Shown: in pieces, positions 18,022 through 26,736 of the stretch
How the letters are laid out: each line of letters begins with the position of its first letter
Numbering within the stretch: the first letter of the stretch is position 1
NCBI RefSeq assembly: GCF_029892155.1
Contig: NZ_JARZAG010000007.1
Span: 248,001-312,000, forward strand
DNA from: Kitasatospora sp. GAS204B
Lineage (GTDB): Bacteria > Actinomycetota > Actinomycetes > Streptomycetales > Streptomycetaceae
DNA: 64,000 nucleotides
Direction of reading: 5' to 3'
Made by a program: the position numbers and the translations under genes
The notes under the pieces: generated by a model
Told to the model about the DNA's origin: nothing
Seen by the model: the letters and a program-made list of their open reading frames with translations, nothing else
The model's database searches: none

Positions 18022-19187
18022 CGACCGCGCAGCGAACTGTTCTGTCCGGAGCCCGGCTGGTGCTGCCCAGCGGTGTGGTCGACGACGGCCGGCTGGCCAT
18101 CGAGGGCGGCACCATCGCGGAGATCGGCGGCGAGCGCACCCCGGCGGACCTGGACCTGACCGGGTACACGGTGGTGCCCGGCTTCGTCGACCTGCACGTG
18201 CACGGCGGCGGCGGCGCCTCGTACGCCGCCGGCATCGCCGAGGAGGCGCTGACGGCGGCCCGCACCCACCTGGCACACGGCACCACCACCACGATCGCCT
18301 CCACCGTCACCGGGGAGATCGACGAGGTCTGCCGGCAGGCCGCCGTCCTCTCCGAGCTGGTCGAGGACGGGGTGCTGGCGGGCGTCCACTTCGAGGGGCC
18401 GTTCATCTCCCCCGGGCGGTGCGGCGCGCACCGGCCCGACCTGCTGCGGGAACCCGACCCGGCGCTGGTCCGCAAGCTGGTGGACGCCGCCCGCGGCACC
18501 GCGAAGATGGTCACCCTGGCGCCCGAACTGCCCGGCGGCCTGGACTCGGTGCGCCTGCTCGCCGACCTCGGGGTGATCGCGGCGGTCGGCCACACCGACT
18601 CCGACTACGCCAAGACGCTGGAGGCGATCGAGGCCGGCGCCACCGTCGCCACCCACCTGTTCAACGCCATGCCGGGCATCCAGCACCGCGCCCCGGGCCC
18701 GATCGTCGCGCTGCTGGAGGACGAGCGGGTCACCGTCGAGCTGATCAACGACGGCACCCACCTGCACCCCTCGGTGCTGGACCTGGCCTACGGCACGGCC
18801 GGTGCCGCGCGGGTCGCGCTGATCACCGACGCGATGGGCGCGGCCGGCATGGGCGACGGGCTCTACCCGCTCGGCCCGCTCCAGGTCCGGGTGGAACAGG
18901 GGGTGGCCCGGCTGGTCGAGGGCGGCTCGATCGCCGGATCCACCCTCACCCTGGACGTCGCCTTCCAGCGCTCCGTCACCGTGAACAGGCTGAGCCTGAC
19001 CCAGACCGTGCAGTCGATCTCGACCACACCGGCCGCCCTGCTCGGGCTGTCGGACACGGTCGGCTCGCTGGCCGTCGGGCTGCGGGCCGACCTGGCCGTC
19101 CTGGACTCCGAGTCCTACGCCCTGGTCGCCGTGCTGCGCCGCGGCGAGTGGATCAACGGCGCCGAGCGGTTCACCAAGGGGAACTGA
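18018..19187 (+). CDS. nagA: N-acetylglucosamine-6-phosphate deacetylase
   Basis: A 389-residue amidohydrolase that converts GlcNAc-6-phosphate to glucosamine-6-phosphate. The metal-binding start of the barrel is PGFVDLHVHGGGG; GVHFEGPFISPGRCGAH carries the metal ligand Glu; GHTDSDYAKT and ATHLFNAMPGIQHR carry His ligands; and the catalytic Asp lies in ALITDAMGAAG. The GTG start overlaps the nagK stop by four bases, so translation is coupled. Its product is the effector that releases DasR, which closes a feedback loop with the upstream dre site. Confidence 0.95.
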   Translation: MTTAQRTVLSGARLVLPSGVVDDGRLAIEGGTIAEIGGERTPADLDLTGYTVVPGFVDLHVHGGGGASYAAGIAEEALTAARTHLAHGTTTTIASTVTGEIDEVCRQAAVLSELVEDGVLAGVHFEGPFISPGRCGAHRPDLLREPDPALVRKLVDAARGTAKMVTLAPELPGGLDSVRLLADLGVIAAVGHTDSDYAKTLEAIEAGATVATHLFNAMPGIQHRAPGPIVALLEDERVTVELINDGTHLHPSVLDLAYGTAGAARVALITDAMGAAGMGDGLYPLGPLQVRVEQGVARLVEGGSIAGSTLTLDVAFQRSVTVNRLSLTQTVQSISTTPAALLGLSDTVGSLAVGLRADLAVLDSESYALVAVLRRGEWINGAERFTKGN

Positions 19188-19212
19188 GTCTCCCTCAGGT
19201 TTCTCCCGTCCG

Positions 19213-20238
19213 TCAGCTGCTGGCGGACCCCGGCGCGGCGGCCGAGGCACCGCCCGCCGCACTCGGGTAGTCGCCGTTGTAGGAGAACGGGGTGAGCGCC
19301 ACCTGGTCCACCAGGACCGGTCCACCGGCGGGGACCGACACCGTGATGGTGTTGTTCCCCGCCTGGAGGTCCGGCCAGACGTTCGTGTAGGACCAGTACG
19401 GGTCGCCGCCCGCCGGGTTGGAGTTCTTGAAGGTGGTGCCGCCGGCCTTGTCCTGGCCGTTGACGCTGACCGAGGCCTTCACCGGGCCGCCGCCGTTGTT
19501 GTAGTGCACCCAGAACTTGTACTGCCCGGCGGCGGGCGCGGTGAACGTCCAGGTCGCCGAGGAGCCCTGCTGGAGCGTCAGGTAGCTGCCGTCGGAGGAG
19601 ATCGCGCCCTTCACCCCGGTGCCCGGCGCGGCGCCCTGGGCCTGGGCCTTGGAGCCGTCGACGAAGCTGATGGAGCCGCCGGAGGCGCTCGCCGGGGGCG
19701 AGGCGGCAGCCGACGGGCTGCTCCCGGCGGCCGAGCCGGCGGGCGCCGTGGCGTGGCCGGTGCTCGTCGCGGTCGCCGGGCCGGGGGCGCCGTTGTCCTT
19801 GGTGCTCTTGCCGTCGTTGCCGGAGAGCGCGATCCCGGAGCCGATGGCGATCGCCGCGACCACCGCGACCACGCCGATCACCGGGCCCTTGCCGCGCCCG
19901 CGCGGGGCGTCCTCGCCGGGCTGCGGCCGGGACCGCTCGGCGTAGCGGGACTGCTGGTGCGGCAGTTGCGTGGTGGCGTCCGGGCCTGGCCCGTACGGGC
20001 CGCGCGGCGGCTGGGCGTGCGGCGGCGGGTAGCCGCCCTGCGGCTGCTGCGGGGGCGCGCCGTACTGGGTGCGGCCGACCTCCATCGGGCGGGTGTACGA
20101 GGTGCGCGGTACGCCGGGCGCGCGCTCCGGCGCGCCGTCCCCCTCGCCGCCCTCGGAGCGGTAGAGGTAGGCGAAAGGATCGTCCTCGGCGGGTGGCTGC
20201 TCGGCGCCCTCGGGTCCGCGGCTGCTGTCGGCTGTCAT
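19213..20238 (-). CDS. membrane-anchored carbohydrate-binding (CBM6/35-like) protein
   Basis: A protein of about 341 residues with a long Pro/Gly/Gln-rich cytoplasmic segment (residues 1-120), one transmembrane helix (GPVIGVVAVVAAIAIGSGIA), a Ser/Ala/Pro linker, and an outside beta-sandwich domain. In that domain SATWTFTAPAAGQYKFWVHYNNGGG, YTNVWPDLQAGNNTITVSVP and PVLVDQVALTPF fit a CBM6/35 fold. It may sense or hold cell-wall or extracellular glycan. The ATG at 20238 is preferred; a TTG at 20250 is closer to the GGGGAG ribosome site but touches it. The neighbour on the 3' side is nagA, convergent. Confidence 0.72.
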   Translation of the reverse strand: MTADSSRGPEGAEQPPAEDDPFAYLYRSEGGEGDGAPERAPGVPRTSYTRPMEVGRTQYGAPPQQPQGGYPPPHAQPPRGPYGPGPDATTQLPHQQSRYAERSRPQPGEDAPRGRGKGPVIGVVAVVAAIAIGSGIALSGNDGKSTKDNGAPGPATATSTGHATAPAGSAAGSSPSAAASPPASASGGSISFVDGSKAQAQGAAPGTGVKGAISSDGSYLTLQQGSSATWTFTAPAAGQYKFWVHYNNGGGPVKASVSVNGQDKAGGTTFKNSNPAGGDPYWSYTNVWPDLQAGNNTITVSVPAGGPVLVDQVALTPFSYNGDYPSAAGGASAAAPGSASS

Positions 20239-20348
20239 CGCGCTGGTCAACTCCCCAAAGGCGGTCTACGGCCGAGGCCGGCTGGACCCGTTGTCCACGG
20301 CACCCTACCCGTCGCGGCTGAGGAGGCGAAAAGGCGCCCGGACGGCGC

Positions 20349-22193
20349 CTAGACCGCCCGGCGGTGCGAGCGCTCGCCCCGGGCCCCGCGGACCGCCCCG
20401 CCGCGGGCCCGCTTCTCGTCGTACATCCGCTTGTCGGCGGCGTGCAGCACCTCTTCGATGCTCATCCCGCAGCCCGCCCAGCCGATCCCCATGCTCACCC
20501 CGACCCGGACCACCCGGCCCGCTATCCGCATCGGCGGCACCACCGCGTTGCGCAGCCGCAGCGCCAGGTCGGCAGCCTCCTCGCTGCCGATCCCGTCGGC
20601 CAGCACGACGAACTCGTCGCCGCCGAGCCGGGCCACCGTGTCCCCCTCGCGGACCGCCTGCTGCAGCCGCCTGGCCACCTCCACCAGCACCGCGTCGCCC
20701 GCGTTGTGGCCGAACCGGTCGTTGACCGACTTGAAACCGTCCAGATCGCAGAAGAGCACCGCCAGCCCCTTCTCCGGGGGCCCTGCCGGTGGGCGGGAGC
20801 GGCGCTGCCAGGCCTCCGGCGGGCTCGGCGCCTCGGTGGGGACCACCGCGTGCACATGCTCGGCCGGCACGCCACCGTAACCGCCGCGCCCCACCCGGTC
20901 GGAGTAGCCGTGCACCAGGGTGCCGCCGCGCGTCGCGGCGCTCCAGCCGCCCTCCAGCGGCCCGCCGGCCGGCTCCAGCGCCTCGTGCCCCGAGCGGGGG
21001 CTGTGCGGCCCGTAGGAGCCCAGCGGGCCGTGCCCGGTCGCCGCCCCCTCCAGCGCGCACGGCACCGGGTCCACCGCCCCGTGCTCGGCCGCGCCGCCGG
21101 GCCCCTGCGGCAGCGAGCAGAGCCGGCGGGCCAGCCGGGAGCGCAGCTCGGCGCCGTTCGGCAGGCCGGTGAGCGCGTCGTGGCTGGCCCGGTGGGCCAA
21201 TTGGAGCTCGTGCCGCTTGCGCTCCTCGATGTCCTCCACATGAGTGAGCAGGAAGGTCGGCCCTTCGGCCGAATCCGCCACGATCGAGTTGCGCAGGCAG
21301 ACCCAGCGGTAGTCGCCGTCGCGCCGGGCCAGCCGCAGTTCGGCCCGGCCGCACTCGGCACTGGTGCGTTCCAGCAGGCCGCGGTCGTCGGGGTGCACCA
21401 GGTCCAGGAAGCTCTGCCGGCGCAGCGTGGCGCGCGGGCGCCCGAGCAGGCGGCAGAGCGCGTCGTTGACCCGGGTCAGCTGGCCGCGCGAGCTGCCGTG
21501 CAGCTCGGTGATGGCCATCCCGCTCGGGGCGTACTCGAAGGCGTGCCGGAAGCTCTCCTCGCTGGCCCGCAGCGCCTGCTGCTCCTTCTCCAGGCGGGCC
21601 AGCGCGCGCTGCATCTCCGCGCGCAACCGGGCGTTTCCGATCGCGATGGAGGCTTGCAGGGAGAACATCTCCAGCGCCTCGCGGGTCCAGGCGCCGGGGC
21701 GCTTGCCGCTGCGCGGGCGGTCCACGCTGAGCACGCCGAGCAGCTCGCCGCCGGCGCTGTACATCGGCGCGAGCAGGCCGTCCTCGGGGTGCCAGTCGTT
21801 GGCGTACATCGGCAGCGGGCCGTCCCCGGTCCACCGCGGGATGTCGGTGCCCACCGCCCAGCCCCGGTCGTGCGGCAGGAAGCGCAGCGTCCCCCAGTGG
21901 TCGCTGACCGCCAGCAGCCGGTCCCAGGACTCCCGGGTGCCGACCTGGCCGAGCAGCACCGACGGACCGCCGTAGTCGCGTTCCTGGTACTCCCAGACGG
22001 CCGCCACCACCAGGTCGCCGTCCGGGCGGACCAGGGAGAGCGCCGCGGCGTCGAAGCCGAGCCCGTGCACCGAACCCTCGACCACGGCCTGCAGAGTGCC
22101 CGGCAGGCTGCGGGCAGCATTGAGGTCCGCCACGACCCGGTGCAAGGTGCGGAGGGTCGCGAGGCGGACGTACGGCTCCGACTCGGCTTCCAT
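20349..22193 (-). CDS. cdgB: GAF-PAS-GGDEF diguanylate cyclase (CdgB-like)
   Basis: A 614-residue predicted cytoplasmic c-di-GMP synthase. Residues about 10-190 form a GAF domain (LRTLHRVVADLNAARSLPGT), about 205-330 form a PAS/PAC domain (ESFRHAFEYAPSGMAITEL and DGDYRWVCLRNSIV), and the cyclase follows. The active motif GGDEF is intact at residues 524-528. An inhibitory RxxD site (REGD) lies five residues before it, so product inhibition is likely. The cyclase domain is split by an insertion of about 116 Gly/Pro-rich residues (359-474) between DALTGLPNGAELRSRL and KGLAVLFCDLDGFKSVND. Domain order matches streptomycete CdgB, which is controlled by BldD and affects development. Confidence 0.88.
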   Translation of the reverse strand: MEAESEPYVRLATLRTLHRVVADLNAARSLPGTLQAVVEGSVHGLGFDAAALSLVRPDGDLVVAAVWEYQERDYGGPSVLLGQVGTRESWDRLLAVSDHWGTLRFLPHDRGWAVGTDIPRWTGDGPLPMYANDWHPEDGLLAPMYSAGGELLGVLSVDRPRSGKRPGAWTREALEMFSLQASIAIGNARLRAEMQRALARLEKEQQALRASEESFRHAFEYAPSGMAITELHGSSRGQLTRVNDALCRLLGRPRATLRRQSFLDLVHPDDRGLLERTSAECGRAELRLARRDGDYRWVCLRNSIVADSAEGPTFLLTHVEDIEERKRHELQLAHRASHDALTGLPNGAELRSRLARRLCSLPQGPGGAAEHGAVDPVPCALEGAATGHGPLGSYGPHSPRSGHEALEPAGGPLEGGWSAATRGGTLVHGYSDRVGRGGYGGVPAEHVHAVVPTEAPSPPEAWQRRSRPPAGPPEKGLAVLFCDLDGFKSVNDRFGHNAGDAVLVEVARRLQQAVREGDTVARLGGDEFVVLADGIGSEEAADLALRLRNAVVPPMRIAGRVVRVGVSMGIGWAGCGMSIEEVLHAADKRMYDEKRARGGAVRGARGERSHRRAV

Positions 22194-22309
22194 GCGGGGG
22201 CTCCCCGGCTTCTTCGGATAGGTCTTGATGGTTATCGTCCGATTGCCAGAAGAACTGAATCACAGCGAGCACAGCGATCGGCACGCTCGGTCAGCAATAG
22301 GTCGCCACT

Positions 22310-22325
22310 TGTGACTCAAATCACA
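22310..22325. promoter_or_regulatory. CRP-like palindrome in the cdgB/flavin reductase gap
   Basis: TGTGA, six bases (CTCAAA), TCACA is a perfect CRP-type half-site pair. It lies 117 bp upstream of cdgB and 279 bp before the divergent flavin reductase gene. The rest of the 410-bp gap (22194-22603) is unusually AT-rich between 22220 and 22340, consistent with divergent promoters. I saw no gene in it. Confidence 0.45.
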
Positions 22326-22603
22326 CAACGCATAGACAGGCAAACCCGGTTCATCCCGGTCATGCCCGGACACGATGCAGCGATGGACACCTTCGAGTTC
22401 GGTCGGACGGGCCGCGAGCTGTAGCCCGCGCCCGCCAGCGGGCCGCACCGCTTCACCGCCCGGAGTGAGGCGAGCCCCCGTCCAGGGTGAACCGCAGGCG
22501 GCCGGACGGCCGACCGGCGAGCCGCCGGGCCCGGGGCGATGGACCTAGGCCCACCGCCTGATGCAGCCGCACCCGTACGGCGACTACCGTGCGGTACGTG
22601 TCC

Positions 22604-23140
22604 ATGTCGCCGCAGCCCGCCGCTGCCTCCCTCGCCACGCCGGACGAGTTCCGCGCCGCCCTGTCCCAGCTCGCCGCCGGGGTGGCGCTGGTGACGGTCC
22701 ATGACACGGGCGAAGACGCCGACGAGCCGGGCGAGGACGCCGGGATGACCGCGACCTCGTTCCTGTCGGTCTCGCTGGAGCCGCCGCTGGTGCTGATCTC
22801 GGTGCGCGAGGACTCCCGGATGGACGAGCTGCTCTCCCGGAACGACCGCTGGGCGGTCTCGCTGCTGGGCGAGCAGCACCGGACGCTGGCCTCGCGGTTC
22901 GCGATGAAGGGCCGGCTCAGCGACCGGCTGCTGTTCGCCGACACCCCGCACGAGCGGGGCCCGGCCAGCGGAGCGCCGCTGGTGACCGGGGCGCTGGCGA
23001 CCGTGGAGTGCCGCACCGAGCAGCGGATACCGGCCGGCGACCACCTGCTGCTCATCGGGCGGGTGCTGGAGGCGCGGGTCCCCGCGCCGGACGGCCGCCC
23101 GCTGATCTACTTCCGGACCGGCTACCGCCAGCTGGCCTGA
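22604..23140 (+). CDS. flavin reductase-like FMN-binding protein
   Basis: A 178-residue protein of the flavin reductase-like family. It shows DEFRAALSQLAAGVALVTV, GMTATSFLSVSLEPPLVLISV (the FMN-binding strand-turn), RWAVSLLGEQHRTLASRFA, and LLLIGRVLEARV. Members reduce FMN with NAD(P)H for a partner monooxygenase, or act alone. No monooxygenase is adjacent, so the partner is unknown. An acidic insert (EDADEPGEDA) sits in an early loop. The start could be GTG 22589 or ATG 22604; neither has a clear ribosome site, and the ATG fits family length. Confidence 0.83.
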   Translation: MSPQPAAASLATPDEFRAALSQLAAGVALVTVHDTGEDADEPGEDAGMTATSFLSVSLEPPLVLISVREDSRMDELLSRNDRWAVSLLGEQHRTLASRFAMKGRLSDRLLFADTPHERGPASGAPLVTGALATVECRTEQRIPAGDHLLLIGRVLEARVPAPDGRPLIYFRTGYRQLA

Positions 23141-23165
23141 CCGGCGCCGGCCGACCGAACGGCCG

Positions 23166-23221
23166 GCCCGTAACAGGCGGCCCGTAACAGGCGGCGCGTA
23201 GCAGGCGGCGCGTAGCAGGAG
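23166..23221. repeat. 14-bp tandem repeat, four copies
   Basis: Units at 23166, 23180, 23194 and 23208: GCCCGTAACAGGCG twice, then GCGCGTAGCAGGCG and GCGCGTAGCAGGAG. The first two copies are identical, and the later two differ by two or three bases. The array lies between the convergent flavin reductase and arfB genes. It carries no long stem of terminator type. Confidence 0.9.
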
Positions 23222-23227
23222 GCCCGC

Positions 23228-23659
23228 TCAGTCGGCCCGCAGCGGGCCACGGCCGCGCTTGACCTCGGAGCGGCGCTTCTTGTTCTCCAACCGCCGCTCG
23301 ACCATGCCCCGGCTGGGCTTGGTGGCCCGGCGGGTCCGGGGCGGCGGCGCGGTCGCCTCACCGAGCAGCGAGGCCAGCCGGGCGGCCGCGACCTCGCGGT
23401 TGCGCCACTGGGAGCGGTGCTCGCTGGCCCGCACCACCAGCACCCGACCGTCCACCAGGCGGGCGGCCAGGCGCTCCAGGGCGCGCTGCTTCCACACCTC
23501 GGGCAGCGCGGCCGAGGCGGCCAGGTCGTAGCGCAGCTCGACCTGGGTGTCGGAGGTGTTGACGTGCTGGCCACCGGGGCCGCTGGAGCGGGAGAACCGC
23601 CACTGGAGCTCGGCCTCCGGAACCACCACCGAGCCCCGCACGCGTATGGGCTCGGGCAT
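23228..23659 (-). CDS. arfB: ribosome rescue peptidyl-tRNA hydrolase ArfB
   Basis: A 143-residue protein that rescues ribosomes stalled without a stop codon. The catalytic GGQ loop is intact in RFSRSSGPGGQHVNTSDTQVEL. The basic C-terminal tail (SRGMVERRLENKKRRSEVKRGRG) is the element that enters the mRNA channel in this family. The ATG at 23659 (MPEPIRVRG) is chosen on family length. It is divergent from an unknown gene at 23728 with only 68 bp between the starts. Confidence 0.93.
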   Translation of the reverse strand: MPEPIRVRGSVVVPEAELQWRFSRSSGPGGQHVNTSDTQVELRYDLAASAALPEVWKQRALERLAARLVDGRVLVVRASEHRSQWRNREVAAARLASLLGEATAPPPRTRRATKPSRGMVERRLENKKRRSEVKRGRGPLRAD

Positions 23660-23727
23660 GGGTCCATCATCCCCGGCCCGGCCCCGTGCCGTCACCCGGT
23701 TATCGCCCATGGCCGCGGGCCGGAACA

Positions 23728-24222
23728 ATGGCCCACGTGATCGAGATCGGCTACTCCCTGTCCGTACGCTTCCCCGACCCGCCGCAGACCGACTACCGCA
23801 CCGCCGCGGTGCGGGCGCTGCGCCATGACCTGTTCTGCGGTGACGTCTACCTGGCGCAGGACGAGCTGGAGTTGTCCACAGCCTGGGGATGGGTGCCGGT
23901 GCTGGACTTCGCCTGGGCGCTGTGCGACATCGCCGAGCGGCTGGACGAGGACCCGCGCGGCAGCCGGGCCGCCGCGCTCCAGCGGGCCGACCTGGACTTC
24001 ACCCAGAACACCGAACTCCTGCGGTTCGCCCGCCGGTTCGGGCTGGTCGAGGTCTCGGCCACCTGGCTGGACGAGGAGCCCCTGGTGGTCCGGCACGCGG
24101 AGCTGCGCCGCGAGGCCCGGGACTTCCTGCAGGACGTGCTGGCCGATCTCACCGACCTGCACCCGGGACTGGCCGACAACCCGAACATCTGGACGGTGCA
24201 GGCCCGCTTCCCCCGGATCTGA
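23728..24222 (+). CDS. hypothetical protein, no domain recognised
   Basis: A 164-residue acidic soluble protein starting MAHVIEIGYSLSVRFPDPPQ. It is rich in Asp, Glu and Leu, with aromatic positions in AQDELELSTAWGWVPVLDFAWAL and a late segment LVVRHAELRREARDFLQDVLADLTDLHPGL. There is no signal peptide or membrane helix. The codon pattern is that of a real gene and it ends with a defined stop before the next unit. It resembles families found as lone chromosomal genes in streptomycetes, possibly immunity-like, but I do not assign a role. Confidence 0.68.
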   Translation: MAHVIEIGYSLSVRFPDPPQTDYRTAAVRALRHDLFCGDVYLAQDELELSTAWGWVPVLDFAWALCDIAERLDEDPRGSRAAALQRADLDFTQNTELLRFARRFGLVEVSATWLDEEPLVVRHAELRREARDFLQDVLADLTDLHPGLADNPNIWTVQARFPRI

Positions 24223-24254
24223 CCACCCGGGGAAAAGACGAACGTGAGCTTGGC

Positions 24255-25346
24255 TCAGCTACTCCGGGAGGCGCGCAGCTCGCCCAGGTCGAGCAGCTCG
24301 GTGTCGTCCTCCGGCGTCAGGTCGACCACCTCGGGCCGCTCCTGCTCGGCCGCGACCTCGTCGCCCAGCACATCCGCCAGATCCGCCAGCTCCCGCTGAC
24401 CTGCGGTCACCGGCGCCGCAGCCGGTGCGGGCCGCTCGACCAGCCCGGGGCGCTCGGCCTGCGTCGCCGGCTCGGTCAGCTCGGTGACCGAGCCGACCGC
24501 GGGCGCCGGCGCCGCGGCACGGACCGCGGCGGCGCGGTCGAAGAAGCTGAACCCGGGGCCCCGGCCCGTCGCCTGCTGCGGGCGCGGGCGCTGCCGCTCG
24601 ACCGGGACCATGGCGGCGGCCGCGACGGCCGCCTCGGCCGGGCCCGCCAGCACCGGGCGCACCGGCGAGGCGGCCACGGCGGGCCGCTCCGCACGCGGCG
24701 CGGCCGGCTCCAGCCGGCCGATCCGCTCGACCGGCACCGCCGGGGCGTGGGCGGTGCGGACCTCGGGCAGTGCCAGGGCACTCCCCCGCCGCCGCGCCGC
24801 CCGCTCCGCCTCGGCCGCCCGCTGCTCCAGGGCCCGCAGCGCGTTCGCCGCCTTGAGGTAGGCCAGCGGCGTCACCGGGTGCACGGGCCGGGCCGCCTCG
24901 ATCGCCCGCTGGGCCGCCTCGGCCTCCCTGAGCGCCTGTTCGGCGGCCAGCACGGCCCGCTCGCGCAGCAGCCGGGCGATCTCGGTCTCCGCCTTCGCCA
25001 GCCGCGACTTCTCCGCCGTCAGCCGCCGGCCGAGCCGGGTGGCCCGCTCCTCGGCGACCTCGGCGGCGTACTCGGCCTCCGCCAGCTGCTCCTCGAACCG
25101 CTCCTCGTCGCGGATCCGGCGCACGGCCGCGGCGTCCGCCGCCGTGCGGGCGGCGGCGTCACGCTGCCGCAGCACCAGCGCCAGTCCGAGCACCGCGAAG
25201 ACCGCCGCGACGCCCACCGAGCTGACCACCACGTGGTCCTCGCTGACCAGCAGGGCGGCGAGCGCGGCCACCGTGAGGCCGGCGGCCGCGGTGGGCGGCA
25301 CGGCGCGGCTGAGCAGAGAGGAGTGTCGGTGGCGTCCGCGAGGCAT
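24255..25346 (-). CDS. membrane-anchored coiled-coil protein
   Basis: A 363-residue protein of unknown function. Two hydrophobic helices near the N terminus (TAAAGLTVAALAALLVS and VSSVGVAAVFAVLGLALVL) are followed by a long Ala/Glu/Arg-rich coiled coil (about residues 65-180, with EEQLAEAEYAAEVAEERAT and AEKSRLAKAETEIARLL). A disordered Pro/Ala region and an acidic tail (VVDLTPEDDTELLDLGEL) complete it. The layout suggests a cytoplasmic scaffold tethered to the membrane. The ATG at 25346 is taken; a TTG two codons upstream is possible. Confidence 0.72.
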   Translation of the reverse strand: MPRGRHRHSSLLSRAVPPTAAAGLTVAALAALLVSEDHVVVSSVGVAAVFAVLGLALVLRQRDAAARTAADAAAVRRIRDEERFEEQLAEAEYAAEVAEERATRLGRRLTAEKSRLAKAETEIARLLRERAVLAAEQALREAEAAQRAIEAARPVHPVTPLAYLKAANALRALEQRAAEAERAARRRGSALALPEVRTAHAPAVPVERIGRLEPAAPRAERPAVAASPVRPVLAGPAEAAVAAAAMVPVERQRPRPQQATGRGPGFSFFDRAAAVRAAAPAPAVGSVTELTEPATQAERPGLVERPAPAAAPVTAGQRELADLADVLGDEVAAEQERPEVVDLTPEDDTELLDLGELRASRSS

Positions 25347-25451
25347 GAGCAAGAAACTAGCGTGCGAATACCGGCATTGTCAGCCTGAGACCCGATCTCG
25401 ACCTTGACAGACCGAGGTCGTTACAGAGCGCCAACCGAAACCGACGGATCG

Positions 25452-25946
25452 TCAGCGGGGCGAGGGGGCCGCGCCCTTGCCGTTCCCGCTGCCGCCGTCC
25501 TCGGGCAGCTTGCAGATGTGCTGCAGCCACAGCGCCGCCGCGACCACCCCGGCCCCGGCGAGCACCGCCAGACCCGCGGTGAGCGCCGCGCTCTTGTGGG
25601 CGTCGAAGTCCGGCAGCGTGAGCAACTCGATGCCCAGGCCCGCATACACGCCGCTGACCAGGGCCGCGACCAGCGCACTGGCCTGCCCGAGCACCAGCGC
25701 CCGGGCGGCCCCCAGCGGGTCCACCCGCTTGGCGCCCGGCTGCCGGTCCCGGATCGCCTTCAGCCGCGACCGCAGCGAGATCGCCGTCGCCAGCAGGATC
25801 ACCGCGATCACCGCGAGCACCACCGGAGCGGCCGCCGGCACCCCGGGCAGCGTGTCCAGCGAGTTCCACAGCTTGGCACCGGCCCAGGAGAGCGCCGTCG
25901 CGACCACGAAGATGCCGAGCAGGAGACGGAGGCGGAGCGGCTTCAC
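25452..25946 (-). CDS. DUF3180 membrane protein of the folate cluster
   Basis: A 164-residue protein with four transmembrane helices (LLGIFVVATALSWAGAKL, AAPVVLAVIAVILLATA, ARALVLGQASALVAALVSGVY and SAALTAGLAVLAGAGVVAAAL) in the DUF3180 arrangement. It lies last in the folP-folB-folK string, as is usual in actinobacteria, but its function is unknown. The GTG start at 25946 (VKPLRLRLLLG) is chosen because the longer frame begins with non-family residues. Confidence 0.85.
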   Translation of the reverse strand: MKPLRLRLLLGIFVVATALSWAGAKLWNSLDTLPGVPAAAPVVLAVIAVILLATAISLRSRLKAIRDRQPGAKRVDPLGAARALVLGQASALVAALVSGVYAGLGIELLTLPDFDAHKSAALTAGLAVLAGAGVVAAALWLQHICKLPEDGGSGNGKGAAPSPR

Positions 25947-26069
25947 TGGAAAGAGGGTCCTTCCCGACGGTGGGTGGTGCGGGCAGCGCCAACCCACCGT
26001 ACCCGCACCCTGGCGGCCGATCACCGGCGTGTCCGGATCGCCGCCCTTCGACTCAGGGCGCGGTCACGC

Positions 26070-26669
26070 TCACTCCGGCAGCCGGAGCTGGATGTCCGTG
26101 CGCCGCCGCACGCCCTGGGCGCCCTCGCCGCCGAGCCCGGCCAGCAGCTCGGCCACCTTGCCGTGCCCCGGAAGCTCGCCCGCCGGGTCGACGTCGGTCC
26201 ACGGCGCGAGCACGAAGGCGCGCTCGTGCGCCCGCGGGTGCGGCAGCAGCAGGACCGGGTCGGTGCTCAGCACCTTCTCGTAGCTGAGGATGTCGACGTC
26301 CAGGGTGCGGGCGCCCCAACGCACGGCGCGCTCGCGTCCGAAGGCGTCCTCGATCGCGTTCGCCCGCTCCAGCAGCGAGTACGGCGGCAGCGTGGTGCGC
26401 AGCAGCACCACCGCGTTGTAGTAGTTGGGCTGCTCGTCCGGGCCGCCCAGGGCCGCGGTCTCGAAGACCGCGGAGACGCCGGTGATCTTCAGTCCGGGGG
26501 TGTCCGCCAGCGCGTCCACGGCGCCCTGCAGGGTCTCCAGCCGGTTGCCGAGGTTGCTGCCGAGCGCCACCACCGCGGTGCGCGGGTTCTGCAGGGTGGC
26601 GTCGACGCTGTCCACCCGGTGCTCCAGGTCGAACGTGGTCGGCGAGGCGGTCGGGTCGCTGGTGCTCAT
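26070..26669 (-). CDS. folK: 2-amino-4-hydroxy-6-hydroxymethyldihydropteridine pyrophosphokinase
   Basis: A 199-residue HPPK that transfers pyrophosphate from ATP to the pterin in folate synthesis. Family residues are VVALGSNLGNRLETLQGAVDAL, SAVFETAALGGPDEQPNYYNAVV, and the metal-binding WGARTLDVDILSY and LPHPRAHERAFVLAPW. An N-terminal extension of about 30 residues precedes the core. GAGGA lies a few bases before the ATG. It follows folB by 67 bp on the same strand. Confidence 0.95.
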   Translation of the reverse strand: MSTSDPTASPTTFDLEHRVDSVDATLQNPRTAVVALGSNLGNRLETLQGAVDALADTPGLKITGVSAVFETAALGGPDEQPNYYNAVVLLRTTLPPYSLLERANAIEDAFGRERAVRWGARTLDVDILSYEKVLSTDPVLLLPHPRAHERAFVLAPWTDVDPAGELPGHGKVAELLAGLGGEGAQGVRRRTDIQLRLPE

Positions 26670-26736
26670 CGGAAGTCCTCTTCGGCTGGTGGCACGGCTG
26701 CGGCCGCGGCTGAGACTGCGGGAATCACCGGGACCG

